Below are positions 31,471-40,182 of a stretch of DNA of 64,000 nt, piece after piece. The notes below the pieces were generated by a model, which was not told the DNA's origin, made no database searches, and saw nothing but the letters and a program-made list of their open reading frames with translations. The stretch is taken from positions 9,327,615 to 9,391,614 of the forward strand of contig NZ_CP036264.1 in the NCBI RefSeq assembly GCF_008035925.1, written 5' to 3'. Source of the stretch: Stieleria maiorica (GTDB taxonomy: Bacteria; Planctomycetota; Planctomycetia; Pirellulales; Pirellulaceae). How positions within the stretch are numbered: the stretch's first letter is position 1; each line of letters starts with the position of its first letter. The translations under genes and the position numbers were made by a program.

Positions 31471-32769
31471 ATGGACGGCAAGTTTCTTGAGATCGCGCGT
31501 GCGGCCACCGGCGGCAGCAGCCAAGTTCAGCCGCTGGTGCAGCAACCCGAGCGGACACGGGTTCGCACGACAACCAGCGTACCGGCGGATCAGCGGACGC
31601 CCGTGGTTCGTCTGCAACTGGTCGACGACGACGGCATCTTGGACTGGGAAGACGTCACCGCGATGCCGCCGGATCTGGGACGCTTTCGCGGCACGCCGTC
31701 GATCAAGGCCCGTGAGACATTCGATGCGATGGAGTTGGAATTCGAGCGGTTGCCGCCGTCCAAGATCACCCAGTTCCTGACCCATCGCGACGAAAAATTG
31801 ACGCCCCATCGAGGTTTGCGGCGTCTGGACGGTGACACCAAGACGCTGCGGCCGGCGGAGTTTCCCGATTCGGGGCAGGCACTGGTGTTCGTGCACGGGA
31901 CGTTCAGCAACAGCGAGAACATGATCGCCGGATTGTTGGACCAAAAAAACGAACGCGGTGGCGAATTTCTTGATCAGGCCCTGCGGCGTTACAACGGCAA
32001 CGTCTTCACCTTCGATCATCCGACGCTGTCGGTCGGGCCGATCTTGAACGCGTTTGATCTGCAGCGTGCCATCGGTGCCAGCGAAGCGACGATCCATCTG
32101 GTCAGCCACAGCCGCGGCGGGTTGGTGTCGCGGTGGTGGTGCGAGACGTTTGATCCGCTGGCCCGCCGCTGCGATAAATCAATCTTCGTCGGTTCGCCGT
32201 TGGCGGGGACGGGCTTGGCCGCACCGCCGAATATCCGCGAGACGATTCATCTGTTGACACAGTTCTCGCGGGCGCTCAAGACCGCGGCCGGATTGACCGC
32301 GCTTGCGATTCCAGTCTTTTCGGTCGTCGAGGCGATGTTGCGCGTCGTCACGTCGATCACCAACCTGGCGGCACGAACGCCGGTGGCCGATGCGGCGATG
32401 GCGATGGTGCCCGGTTTGTTCGGCATGTCACGCGTCGGCAACAACCCCGAACTGCGGCGGTTGTTGGATACGCCGCTGTCGCAAACCGAACGTTATTATG
32501 CGGTCCGGTCGGATTTCCAGCCCGTCGATCCGGCCTGGAAGTTTTGGCGGATGTTCCGCAAAGAACGTGTGGTCAACGCCGCCGCGGATGCATTGTTTGA
32601 CGGTGCCAACGATTTGGTCGTCGACACCCCTTCGATGATCAACTTGGCCGACGAATTGAAGATCCCCGGTTCGCGAGTCATGGATTTCGGCCAGTCCGCG
32701 ACCGTGCACCATTTGAACTATTTCTACCAGAGCGACACGGCCAAGTTCCTGGGCGACACGCTGTTGTAG
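31471..32769 (+). CDS. Alpha/beta-hydrolase (lipase/esterase-like) paired with the CHAT protease
   Basis: 432 residues from the ATG at 31471; its AGGAGG overlaps the TAG stop of the CHAT gene, which indicates translational coupling. A polar N-terminal region of about 130 residues without recognisable fold precedes the hydrolase: LVFVHGTFSN (138-147, oxyanion region), nucleophile elbow VSHSRGG with S214, acid candidate D381 in GANDLVVD, and H413/H414 in TVHHLNYF. An Ala/Val-rich helical insertion at about 265-315 could be a lid or a membrane-contacting segment. The fold resembles PGAP1/lecithin-acyltransferase-like hydrolases, so a lipid or acyl ester substrate is plausible. There is no signal peptide. 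The N-terminal region could be a pro-segment cut by the partner protease, which is hypothesis only. Confidence 0.8.
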   Translation: MDGKFLEIARAATGGSSQVQPLVQQPERTRVRTTTSVPADQRTPVVRLQLVDDDGILDWEDVTAMPPDLGRFRGTPSIKARETFDAMELEFERLPPSKITQFLTHRDEKLTPHRGLRRLDGDTKTLRPAEFPDSGQALVFVHGTFSNSENMIAGLLDQKNERGGEFLDQALRRYNGNVFTFDHPTLSVGPILNAFDLQRAIGASEATIHLVSHSRGGLVSRWWCETFDPLARRCDKSIFVGSPLAGTGLAAPPNIRETIHLLTQFSRALKTAAGLTALAIPVFSVVEAMLRVVTSITNLAARTPVADAAMAMVPGLFGMSRVGNNPELRRLLDTPLSQTERYYAVRSDFQPVDPAWKFWRMFRKERVVNAAADALFDGANDLVVDTPSMINLADELKIPGSRVMDFGQSATVHHLNYFYQSDTAKFLGDTLL

Positions 32770-32905
32770 GGGCGGTCTCGCTGGATTGGCGTCGCGACGT
32801 CCGGTACGGGGGAAAGCGGGGATACCTCGTTCCAAGGCTCTGCCTCGGAACGCACTGCAGGCGTGGCTCCCGCCACACACGGAGATGCGATTTGAGGCGG
32901 AGGTT

Positions 32906-33041
32906 GGGCTGTGCAAAATCGAGGTTTTGCGTTGGTTCAGAATTCCCGCGAGATCATTCCGTGATGGCTGGTCGAATCACAGCAGCCATCGGGCGACGAA
33001 ACACAAGTGACATCAGCCGGTTCGCGCAAGCGTTCGGGCCC
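32906..33041 (+). repeat. 136-bp interspersed repeat, copy 1 (partner at 61382)
   Basis: By eye about 117 of 136 positions match 61382-61517 without gaps. The most conserved part includes GCCATCGGGCGACGAAACAC and GTGACATCAGCCG. Its right end carries the TTCGCGCAAGCGTTCGGGCC arm shared with the elements at 36.8 and 42.0 kb. Confidence 0.8.
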
Positions 33042-33110
33042 CAGCGTCGATGGAGGCCCCAGCGTCGATGGAGGCCCCAGCGTCGATGGAGGCCCCAGCG
33101 TCGATGGAGG
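33039..33110 (+). repeat. 18-bp tandem repeat, four identical units
   Basis: Four exact copies of CCCCAGCGTCGATGGAGG sit between the 136-bp repeat and the next palindrome. Perfect identity suggests recent slippage or expansion. At the equivalent place after 61517 there is only a short unrelated duplication. Confidence 0.9.
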
Positions 33111-33127
33111 TCCGTAGGCTGGCGACC

Positions 33128-33234
33128 AATGCCACCTACTCGATCAGCCGACGGCGCTAGCCGCGGGCCTTGGATTGCCATTCGAGATTTGTAAGGCCCG
33201 AGGCTAGCGTCTACGGCTCAGTTTGTGATCGAAA
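33128..33234 (-). repeat. Palindromic repeat of the GGCGCTAGCC family, copy 1 (partner at 44662)
   Basis: In reverse complement this matches 44662-44796 along nearly all its length: CTTTCGATCACAAACTGAGC at one end and GTAGGTGGCATTGG at the other. Inside, ACGCTAGCCTCGGGCCTT and AAGGCCCGCGGCTAGCGCC form inverted arms. It ends about 70 bases before the sigma-factor gene. Confidence 0.8.
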
Positions 33235-33303
33235 GAGAGGAATCTGACCAAAATCGGATTTTGTTAGACAAATCGGCGGCCGAGGCGCATCATGGAGGGC
33301 GTC

Positions 33304-33927
33304 ATGCCTAACGATGCCCCGTTGAACGCCCAAATCCGCCAAGCCGCCCGCCAGATTGCGGGCGAGCGAGAATCGTCTGCGCAGACGCTGGCGATGGCCC
33401 AGTTGTACGATTTGACGGCCGATCGGCTGGTCCGTTTTGCGGCCTCCATCACGCGCCGCCAGCACGACGCCGAAGACGCGGTGAGCGCGACCATGGTGAA
33501 AGTCGCCTCGCGGCCCAAGTTGCTGGTGTCCGCCGACTGTCCCTGGCACTACCTGTTGCGGATGGTCCGCAATGAGTCGCTGGTGATCTTGCGTTCGCGA
33601 TCGCGCTGGTCCGCGATCGGTTCCATCGCCGACCGATTGATCGGCCGCTCGATCAATGTCGTTGAACGCGATGACGAGAATCGGTTGGTCTGGGACGCGT
33701 TGGCATCGTTGCCCGCGCCGCAAAGCGAGGTCGTGGTGTTGAAGATTTGGGAACAATTGACGTTTGCCGAAATCGCCGAAGTCTTGCAGATCACCCCCTC
33801 GACCGCCGCCAGTCGCTATCGGTATGCGTTGGAGAAACTGGCCGGCAAACTCGCTCGTACCAGTGCGGCCGATCCGGAGGCCCAACCGGCGGCGTCGTCG
33901 CAACCGATTGCGGAGCTGGTGCGATGA
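33304..33927 (+). CDS. ECF-family RNA polymerase sigma factor
   Basis: 207 residues. Sigma region 2 covers about 35-100 (AQLYDLTADRLVRFAASI, then DAEDAVSATMVKVA). Region 4 covers about 135-185 (SLPAPQSEVVVLKIWEQL, then the helix-turn-helix FAEIAEVLQITPSTAASRYR). Length is usual for the ECF group. The ATG at 33304 was preferred to the in-frame ATG at 33292 because GGAGGG lies four bases before it. The stop codon overlaps the next gene by four bases (ATGA), so the two are translationally coupled. The target genes cannot be read from the sequence. It probably acts with the small membrane protein downstream. Confidence 0.9.
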   Translation: MPNDAPLNAQIRQAARQIAGERESSAQTLAMAQLYDLTADRLVRFAASITRRQHDAEDAVSATMVKVASRPKLLVSADCPWHYLLRMVRNESLVILRSRSRWSAIGSIADRLIGRSINVVERDDENRLVWDALASLPAPQSEVVVLKIWEQLTFAEIAEVLQITPSTAASRYRYALEKLAGKLARTSAADPEAQPAASSQPIAELVR

Positions 33928-34310
33928 CGATGCATCACGATGGACGAAAAGGGACGCCGCTCGGCGATGATTATGCGTCGGTTGAGCGTCAGATTGCCGC
34001 GCTCGGTGGCGCGATCCTGCCCGGACGCCGCCATCGCGACGAAGTGCTCGAGCACACCTCCGATTCGGTCGGACGAACACGCAACCAGCGACGAACGGTC
34101 CAGGTGACCCTGGTCATGGCGTTGCTGTTGGTATTGGGCTCGCCGTTGATCAGCGCCCTGACGCGCGTCCAGCCTCCCCGCCCGCAAACGGCCGATCAAA
34201 CCAATGCCGCCGCACTTCGTCACGCCGAAGCCAGTCAGATGAGTTTCGACTGGGCGCTGGTCGACATTTTTCGCCAATTCCGCGAGCGCAAGCGGGCCGG
34301 CGGACGGTGA
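33924..34310 (+). CDS. Small single-pass membrane protein, possible anti-sigma partner
   Basis: 128 residues; the ATG overlaps the stop of the sigma gene (ATGA). The N-terminal 55 residues are soluble and charged (YASVERQIAALGGAILPG, then RHRDEVLEHTSDSVGR). One transmembrane segment follows (VTLVMALLLVLGSPLISAL). The C-terminal tail of about 50 residues ends DIFRQFRERKRAGGR. No zinc-finger motif of the ZAS kind is visible. The order sigma then membrane protein with coupled start codons is the classic arrangement for a sigma/anti-sigma pair, so this role is inferred from context. I do not recognise the family. Confidence 0.65.
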   Translation: MTMHHDGRKGTPLGDDYASVERQIAALGGAILPGRRHRDEVLEHTSDSVGRTRNQRRTVQVTLVMALLLVLGSPLISALTRVQPPRPQTADQTNAAALRHAEASQMSFDWALVDIFRQFRERKRAGGR

Positions 34311-34321
34311 GATTCGGGCCG

Positions 34322-34403
34322 GACAGTCGCCGTCCTCTCCGAGGTCGGCGCATGGAAAAGCTCTGCTTTTGCGCGCACGCCGAGTTCGGAGAACACGGCG
34401 ACC
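34322..34403 (-). repeat. 82-bp hairpin element, copy 2
   Basis: Reverse complement of the 26137 and 36653 elements: GGTCGCCGTGTTCTCCGAAC at one end, GGAGAGGACGGCGACTGTCC at the other, purine-rich centre. It lies between the convergent ends of the small membrane protein and the lipoprotein and could serve as a shared 3' hairpin. Confidence 0.8.
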
Positions 34404-34443
34404 AATCGGAGCGCATCGGCACAGTATCCCACTGACAATTGCC

Positions 34444-36465
34444 CTAGCGGATCTCAAACGGGATGCTGGACTGTCCGTACTTTTTGCCGACGACGTCTTC
34501 GATCGTCAGTTGCAATCGGTACGTCCCGTGCGGCAAGCCTTTGGGCAGGTTCATTTGATAGGCGACGAAGTAGTCGCGCAGTCGATTGCGTGAGCGTTGT
34601 TGATCGACGGGCAACAACTGACTGATCACCTTGGTCCCGTCGGCGTTGTAGATGTCGTAGCTTCCTTGCAAGCGTGTTTGGAAGTAACCGCCGTGATCTT
34701 CGGCGGCAAAGTTCTCGATTTCGCAGTACAAGATCACCTGCTGTCCGGCGACGAATCGGTTGCCCTCGAACGGCTTGATCTGGCCATACGATTCGATCTC
34801 GGTGCAGAACTCCAAACTGTTCAGGGACAGGGAGTCGGTTGCGGTCGCCATGTGTCTTGTCGCTTCACGGAACTTCGGCAAGGCCTCGGTGATCCGCCGA
34901 CCGGATGACGGATGGCCCTCGGGATCGATCATCGTCCACAGACCCATCAACTGATTCTGCAAGTACAGTTGTTCGGTCGGGTTCAATCCCTGCATCGATT
35001 GGAGCGCGTCTTCCGGCTGACCGGCCAACACCATCAGGTGACGCATCACGATCTGCCGTCGTTCGCGTTGAGTCGGGCTTTCACCCTCCTGGGGTTGTGA
35101 AATTCGATTCAAAAGCTGTTGATACAACTCCGTCTCGGACAAATCGGCCAACATGGCCTCGGGAGTCACAACTTCGGGGGCGATCCGTTCCTCGTCTGCC
35201 ACCTGCTGGTGGCTGGCGACCTCCAATTTGCCGGCGTCGCCGGCGTGCGATGCCGGTTGTACCTGGTTGGCATTCATCACGACGCTGGGATCTTCCTGGG
35301 CAGATTCCCGAGCGGCAAGTAATGGCTCGGTCGCGGGTGTTCGCTGTGTGTTTGACGGAGGCGGCGCCACAGGCTCGCCGACCGCAGGTTGGCTGGCCAA
35401 CGAGTCAGCGGTCACGGGCACCTTGGCGACCGCTTCGCTGACGAGGGGCTCATTGGCGACCGGCTCATTCGTATCCGGTTTGCCGGACGCGGGTTTGCCG
35501 GCTTGAGAGTGGTTCGCTGTGGTATTGTTCGCAGCGGTATTGTTCGCTGCGGTATTGTTCGCAGCGGTATTGTTCGCAGCAACTGCGGATGGGCTTGCCA
35601 CCAGATCGTCGACAGGGGCGTCATTGATCGATGTTTCGGCAATTTTGTCCCGCGGTTCGGATTGGGGTTCGGGTCTCAGGTCGTCCAGCTGTGCCAATTG
35701 GTCGGCGCCGGTTCCCAGACGTACCGGGGTCAGGTCGCCTGCGACCATCCGCGAATCGGGCAACGCAGGAAGTTCGTTCAGCGATTGTTCGATTGCTGCG
35801 GTCAACGCATGGGGAAGCTCGGTCTGGTTGAAGGTCTGTCGCTGCGTGGCAGCTCGCCGCTGCGACGATACGTTGGCGAGTTCTCGGGGGCTCGCTACAG
35901 GACGCGCGCCGACTGTCGCTTCGGAATCGCTCGGCCGATTGGATTGGTGCGTCGCGCTCAGATCGCTCAGGGACGCCGAGACGAGACCGGCGTCGGAGAC
36001 ATCGACGTCGGTTGCACGCGTCGGGTGGGTTGCACGCTTCTGGGGCGACGCATCTGTCAGACTCATCTGTGTCTGCGGAGCCCCGGCCTTCGCGTGGGGC
36101 GAAGATGTTTCTTGCCGCGCCGGCGGTTTGACCGCAGCATCACTGGGCTTTTTCTGAACGTTACTGGCCAAGTTCGCCTTGGTCGAATCGCGGGTGACCT
36201 TGACCAGTCCCCGTTCCTTGCCGGTGGTCGACGTGGCCAGTCGTTGCTCCGGCGCCTGCAAATCGCTGACTACGGCTGTCGGATCCTCGGTCACTTGGAC
36301 GGTCGAACGGATCGGGTTTCCGCTCCGACACCCCGACAGCGCCAGACTGATCGTCGCGATGGCGGTCATGCAGACGGCCGCATGAGATGCAGCGTGAGCG
36401 GAATATTTCTGGCTGTCGTCTCTGTGTCTCGCCGAGCGCATCCGTGCCTCGCAGGTCCAATTCAT
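34444..36465 (-). CDS. Planctomycete lipoprotein with low-complexity middle and conserved C-terminal domain
   Basis: 673 residues. A hydrophobic stretch ends in LALSGC (Cys46), a good lipobox, so a lipid-anchored envelope protein is predicted. Residues about 50-430 are low in complexity, rich in Ala/Thr/Pro/Ser, with a NNTAA repeat near 300. The C-terminal 230 residues look folded: a helical part (LYQQLLNRISQ, then IVMRHLMVLAGQPEDALQSM) followed by a beta-sandwich part (VAGQQVILYCEIENF, GSYDIYNADGTKVI, THGTYRLQLTIEDVVGKK-like end). I know no function. ATG 36465 is taken; 36441 with GAGG upstream is an alternative. It is flanked by hairpin elements on both sides. Confidence 0.75.
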   Translation of the reverse strand: MNWTCEARMRSARHRDDSQKYSAHAASHAAVCMTAIATISLALSGCRSGNPIRSTVQVTEDPTAVVSDLQAPEQRLATSTTGKERGLVKVTRDSTKANLASNVQKKPSDAAVKPPARQETSSPHAKAGAPQTQMSLTDASPQKRATHPTRATDVDVSDAGLVSASLSDLSATHQSNRPSDSEATVGARPVASPRELANVSSQRRAATQRQTFNQTELPHALTAAIEQSLNELPALPDSRMVAGDLTPVRLGTGADQLAQLDDLRPEPQSEPRDKIAETSINDAPVDDLVASPSAVAANNTAANNTAANNTAANNTTANHSQAGKPASGKPDTNEPVANEPLVSEAVAKVPVTADSLASQPAVGEPVAPPPSNTQRTPATEPLLAARESAQEDPSVVMNANQVQPASHAGDAGKLEVASHQQVADEERIAPEVVTPEAMLADLSETELYQQLLNRISQPQEGESPTQRERRQIVMRHLMVLAGQPEDALQSMQGLNPTEQLYLQNQLMGLWTMIDPEGHPSSGRRITEALPKFREATRHMATATDSLSLNSLEFCTEIESYGQIKPFEGNRFVAGQQVILYCEIENFAAEDHGGYFQTRLQGSYDIYNADGTKVISQLLPVDQQRSRNRLRDYFVAYQMNLPKGLPHGTYRLQLTIEDVVGKKYGQSSIPFEIR
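35521..35580 (-). repeat. 15-bp tandem repeat coding for Asn-Asn-Thr-Ala-Ala
   Basis: Four near-identical units (GGTATTGTTCGCAGC on the plus strand) lie inside the lipoprotein gene. Only one base differs among the four, so the array is recent. The 15-bp unit keeps the reading frame when copies are gained or lost. Confidence 0.9.
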
Positions 36466-36652
36466 TAGGTTTTTTCGTGATCGGTGACGTCAGTTCGACG
36501 TCCCGTCAACGGCTTTAACGCAATTCAGAACTTTCAATACAAAATCTGCCCGATGACCAGCAATGTCAAACCTGAGTCGATGGCGGGTTGGGTATGGGGG
36601 ATACACTAACCGCCCGCCTCGGCTCAATTTGCATCCTTGGCAATGCATTTGG

Positions 36653-36739
36653 AGGGGCGCCGTGTTCTCCGAACTCGGCGTGCTCGAAAAAGCGGAGCTC
36701 TGCTCCGCGTGGACCTCGGAGAGGACGGAGACTGTCTAT
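36653..36739 (+). repeat. 87-bp hairpin element, copy 3
   Basis: Same layout as 26137 and 34322: GCGCCGTGTTCTCCGAACTC, centre AAAAAGCGGAGCTCTGCTCC, end GGAGAGGACGGAGACTGTC. It is followed without a gap by another element beginning GCTAGGTGCGACGCGT at 36740. Confidence 0.8.
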
Positions 36740-37042
36740 GCTAGGTGCGACGCGTGAGCGAGCGGCCGGTCAGTCAACGCCACCGCCAGCGCGGGCCACT
36801 GGCTGACGCCACGTGCTGGCAATCCATGCCATCGGGAAGCGTCACGGCCTGTCGATTTAATCAGCCGTTTGGCGCGAGCCTACGGGCGCCACTGCGTTTT
36901 CTTGGTATTGGAAGCCCGTACGCTCGCGCGAAACGGCTGATCCCACGTGTGATCGGACTAAATCAACAGACCGGTCAGCGAGCGGCCGGGCAGTCGACAC
37001 CACCGCCTGCGCCGGCCACTGGCTGACGCGTCGCACCTAGCA
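36740..37042 (+). repeat. Composite palindromic element containing a full 129-bp core (partner at 41901)
   Basis: The ends are inverted copies of GCTAGGTGCGACGCGT (left from 36740, right ending 37041). Within it, 36845-36973 is a 129-bp core bounded by CGGCCTGT and ACAGACCG with nested arms, about 119 of 129 positions identical to the reverse complement of 41969-42097. Similarity continues left to about 36827 and right to 37042. The right end abuts the stop codon of the VWA gene at 37043. Confidence 0.85.
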
Positions 37043-38752
37043 TCAGGCGATGATTTCGCGTTTGTTTTGGACGTAGTCCCAGAGGACGAATCGATCCAGG
37101 TTGTTTCCGCTGGTGAAGAACACGCGTCCGGAGGTGGATTGCGCCAGCCGGTTGGCGAACCGGATGTCTTCTTCGGATTGGGACCAACTGGGCACCAGGA
37201 AGATGTTGATCGTGATGCCGTCTTTGCTGCACAACATGGCTTCACGCATCGTGGCTTGCTCGGTTTGCGGGTCCGGCGGGTACAGCATGTACAGCCATTC
37301 GCCTTCGCAATGCGCGGTCGGCAATCCGTCGGTGATCAGCACGATCTGACGGTTGGGGGTGTCGCAATTGACCAGATTTTGGCGGGCCAATTGCAGCGAT
37401 CGTTGGATGTTGGTGAAGTGGGGATGGATTTGTGCTTCGCTGATTTCGGGATCGCTGAGGTCGGCTTTCAATCGCACCCAAGGGTCGTGGATCGTCACCG
37501 ATTTGGGCATCAGATTGATGATTTCTCCGGGGGCCCTCAATTTGGCGAAGGTGTACATTTCGATGAAACGCAAAAAATCGCCGGGGTACTCCGATTGAAT
37601 CAATCCCTGCAGGGCCAGCGCCATGCGTTTGACGTTCATGTACTGGCCGTCGTAGCGCATCGACCCGCTCATGTCCATGATCACGCAGGTGGCACACTTG
37701 GGGTGATTGCGTGTCTTGTGGATTTCGATGTCGTCGCTGCGGAGCCGCAGGGGCCGCTGGTCGCCTTGGCGGAGCAGGGCGTTGATGACCGTCTGCGGGA
37801 TGTCCATGTTGGTGACCGAATCACCGAATTCGTACGGTTTGGTCTGCTGCAGTTCCACCACACCTTCGCCGACGACCGGGCCTTGATGTCGTCCGGTTCG
37901 CGAGGGGGCGAGTTCGCTGAAGATCCGCTCCAGTAGTCGGCCTTGGAACAGCTTGTAGGCATGGGGCGTGAGGCGAAATTGTCCGGCCGAATCACGCTGC
38001 AACCCTTGGCGTTCGGCTTCTTCGCGGATCAGGTTTTCGACCTGCCGCCGCATCTCTTCGAGTTGTTCCATGTCGCCCGGTTGAGCGAACTCGCCCAGCA
38101 TGTCCATATCGATCAGCCCGATCTGGGCCGACTTGGCTGCCTCTTCGAGTTGTTTGAGCAGCTCGTCGATTTTTTCGAGTTCTTCCTTGATTTCCAGTGC
38201 CTTGGGGACCGACATCGATTCGTTGCCGGTGAACTCGTACTTGCTGGCCAGTTCTTCGATGTTGTGTTTGTCACCCATCCGTGCGGCGACTTTCAGCAGG
38301 TCGGTCGACAGCGAACCGCCGTGGTCTTCGGCGCGATACCAGAGCGATTCCAGCAGGTAGGGTTGTTCGCGGTTGATCGCTTGGCGGTAGGTTTCGGCAA
38401 GCTTTCGGGGGACGCGCACATCCTTGGCGGCTGAGTGAAACGCCTTGCGGGCCTTCTTTTGGACCGACCTCGCTTCGTACGTTTCCAAGATCTTGCGTTT
38501 GCGCTCTTCCAGCATCGCCTTGAGAAAATCGATGCTCGGGCCGAGTCCTTGGATCTGGCTGGGGTCCAAACGGACCGCGCGGGCGAGTTCCTCTTCGCTC
38601 AATTCACGGAATTCGCCGTACATCAACGCTTGTTCGAAGGCGGGCGAGACCAAATCCGGCGGCGGCTCGCTCGGCGGCGGGAACGTGGCCGGATCGTACT
38701 TTTGGTAGGCGTGGATGATGCCGCCGATTCGGCCGCCGCGTTGCTGGTTCAT
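37043..38752 (-). CDS. VWA-domain protein partnered with an AAA+ ATPase
   Basis: 569 residues. The N-terminal two thirds is helical and charged (coiled-coil-prone at about 185-250, EIKEELEKIDELLKQLEEA). The C-terminal 210 residues form a von Willebrand A domain with MIDAS DMSGS (360-364), followed by a TFAKLRAPGE segment and ITDGLPTAHCEG carrying the later MIDAS acidic residue. There is no signal peptide. It starts five bases after the stop of the AAA+ gene, so they form one transcript. VWA plus MoxR-type AAA+ pairs act as metal-dependent chaperone or insertion machines for other proteins; the client here is unknown. Confidence 0.85.
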   Translation of the reverse strand: MNQQRGGRIGGIIHAYQKYDPATFPPPSEPPPDLVSPAFEQALMYGEFRELSEEELARAVRLDPSQIQGLGPSIDFLKAMLEERKRKILETYEARSVQKKARKAFHSAAKDVRVPRKLAETYRQAINREQPYLLESLWYRAEDHGGSLSTDLLKVAARMGDKHNIEELASKYEFTGNESMSVPKALEIKEELEKIDELLKQLEEAAKSAQIGLIDMDMLGEFAQPGDMEQLEEMRRQVENLIREEAERQGLQRDSAGQFRLTPHAYKLFQGRLLERIFSELAPSRTGRHQGPVVGEGVVELQQTKPYEFGDSVTNMDIPQTVINALLRQGDQRPLRLRSDDIEIHKTRNHPKCATCVIMDMSGSMRYDGQYMNVKRMALALQGLIQSEYPGDFLRFIEMYTFAKLRAPGEIINLMPKSVTIHDPWVRLKADLSDPEISEAQIHPHFTNIQRSLQLARQNLVNCDTPNRQIVLITDGLPTAHCEGEWLYMLYPPDPQTEQATMREAMLCSKDGITINIFLVPSWSQSEEDIRFANRLAQSTSGRVFFTSGNNLDRFVLWDYVQNKREIIA

Positions 38753-38757
38753 TGCAA

Positions 38758-40182
38758 TTAGATTTCGTATTCGATTTTGCCGTGGCGTTGGGCGCGGCTG
38801 ATGCGATCCATGCTATACAGTCCCGCCAAAACGAACTCGACGCAACTGGCGCGAACGGCTTCGTTTTCACTGGCGTTGACCTCAAAAGCCAGATCCCATG
38901 CCGGTGGGACACTTTGCAATCGCTCGGCGTACTGGCTGCTGGGCAACAGATCGCCGACTTCGACCCGGACGCCGCTGCGGAAGATCTCCGCGATCTCGCC
39001 CAGCCCGTGCTTTTCGACGTATTCAGCGAAGATCACCGAGACCGCTTTGGCGACGACGGCGTCCAGGACTTGCCGTTCGCTCATCTGGTGCGTCCCCATC
39101 AGATCCAATTCCAGTTTCCCCAGAGAACTGGAGTACAGATGCCCCAAGTCGCTGATCCGTGGCACGGCCGGTCGTTCGTTGTGCAGGATGCCGCGTTGGC
39201 GGGCCGAGGCGATCATGGTGCGAAAATTGGCGAGCGAGAATCGTGCCGAAACGCCTGAGGCCTGGTCGATGAACTTGCTGCGCCGCGCCTGTTCGGTGAT
39301 CTCTTCGATCAACTGAAACATAAAGTAGGGCACTTGGACCGGATACTCGCCGCCTAAGTCCTCACCGATCTCTTGGCGTAGGATGTCAATTCCTTGATCG
39401 CGCTCGGTCGGATAATGTGTCTGGACGATCGTCCCGATTCGGTCCTTCAATTGCGGGATCACCTTGCCGCTGCGGTTGTAGGTCGCCGGGTTGGCCGAGA
39501 ACAGGATCATGATGTCCAGGTCGAATCGGATCGGATAGCCGCGGATTTGGACGTCACGTTCTTCGAGAATATTAAACAAGCCGACTTGAACCAGATCGTC
39601 CAGCTCGGGCAATTCGTTCATGGCAAAGATGCCGCGGTGCATCCGCGGGATCAGCCCGAACGACAACGCCTCTTCGGCACTCATGCTGACCCCGCCGGTC
39701 AGTTTGGCCGGATCGATTTCACCGATGATGTCGGCAAACTTCGTTCCCGGCGACAACCGTTCGGAGTAGCGGTGGTCACGATGCCACCAAGCGATCTTGA
39801 TCTCGTCGGGGTCCAGTGTGTGGACCAGTTGTTTGCCCAGCGATGTGACCGGATGGGTGGGGGCTTCGTGGACGGGCAGGTCGGGGTGATCGATGTAGGG
39901 AATCCACTCGTCCAAGAAACGCGTCAGCATCCGCATGATGCGGCTTTTTGCTTGCCCCTTCTCTCCCAGAAACAGCATGTCGTGGCCGGCCAGCAGGGCC
40001 AGATTGATCTCGGGGATCACGGTGTCGTCATAGCCGACGATTCCCGGAAACAGCTCCTCGCCGCCGGCAAGCATTCGCGTGAAGTTATCGCGGATCTCTT
40101 GCTTGACTGTTTTCGATTCCCAACCGCTCTCGATCAACTCTTTTAAAGTCGTAGCGGTGGGCGTTGCCGTCGCGACGTTCAT
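38758..40182 (-). CDS. AAA+ ATPase of the MoxR / magnesium-chelatase-like group
   Basis: 474 residues. Walker A GEKGQAKS (73-80), Walker B region [13 protein letters not shown] (184-196) with Asn before the catalytic Glu, then [17 protein letters not shown] and sensor-1 segment [14 protein letters not shown] (about 227-239). NELPEL in place of DE is, as I recall, common in this AAA+ subgroup. A helical lid follows ([13 protein letters not shown]). It is the first gene of a two-gene operon with the VWA protein. It would supply ATP-driven remodelling while the VWA protein binds the target. The upstream gap holds a MITE-like element, and the promoter was not identified. Confidence 0.88.
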   Translation of the reverse strand: MNVATATPTATTLKELIESGWESKTVKQEIRDNFTRMLAGGEELFPGIVGYDDTVIPEINLALLAGHDMLFLGEKGQAKSRIMRMLTRFLDEWIPYIDHPDLPVHEAPTHPVTSLGKQLVHTLDPDEIKIAWWHRDHRYSERLSPGTKFADIIGEIDPAKLTGGVSMSAEEALSFGLIPRMHRGIFAMNELPELDDLVQVGLFNILEERDVQIRGYPIRFDLDIMILFSANPATYNRSGKVIPQLKDRIGTIVQTHYPTERDQGIDILRQEIGEDLGGEYPVQVPYFMFQLIEEITEQARRSKFIDQASGVSARFSLANFRTMIASARQRGILHNERPAVPRISDLGHLYSSSLGKLELDLMGTHQMSERQVLDAVVAKAVSVIFAEYVEKHGLGEIAEIFRSGVRVEVGDLLPSSQYAERLQSVPPAWDLAFEVNASENEAVRASCVEFVLAGLYSMDRISRAQRHGKIEYEI

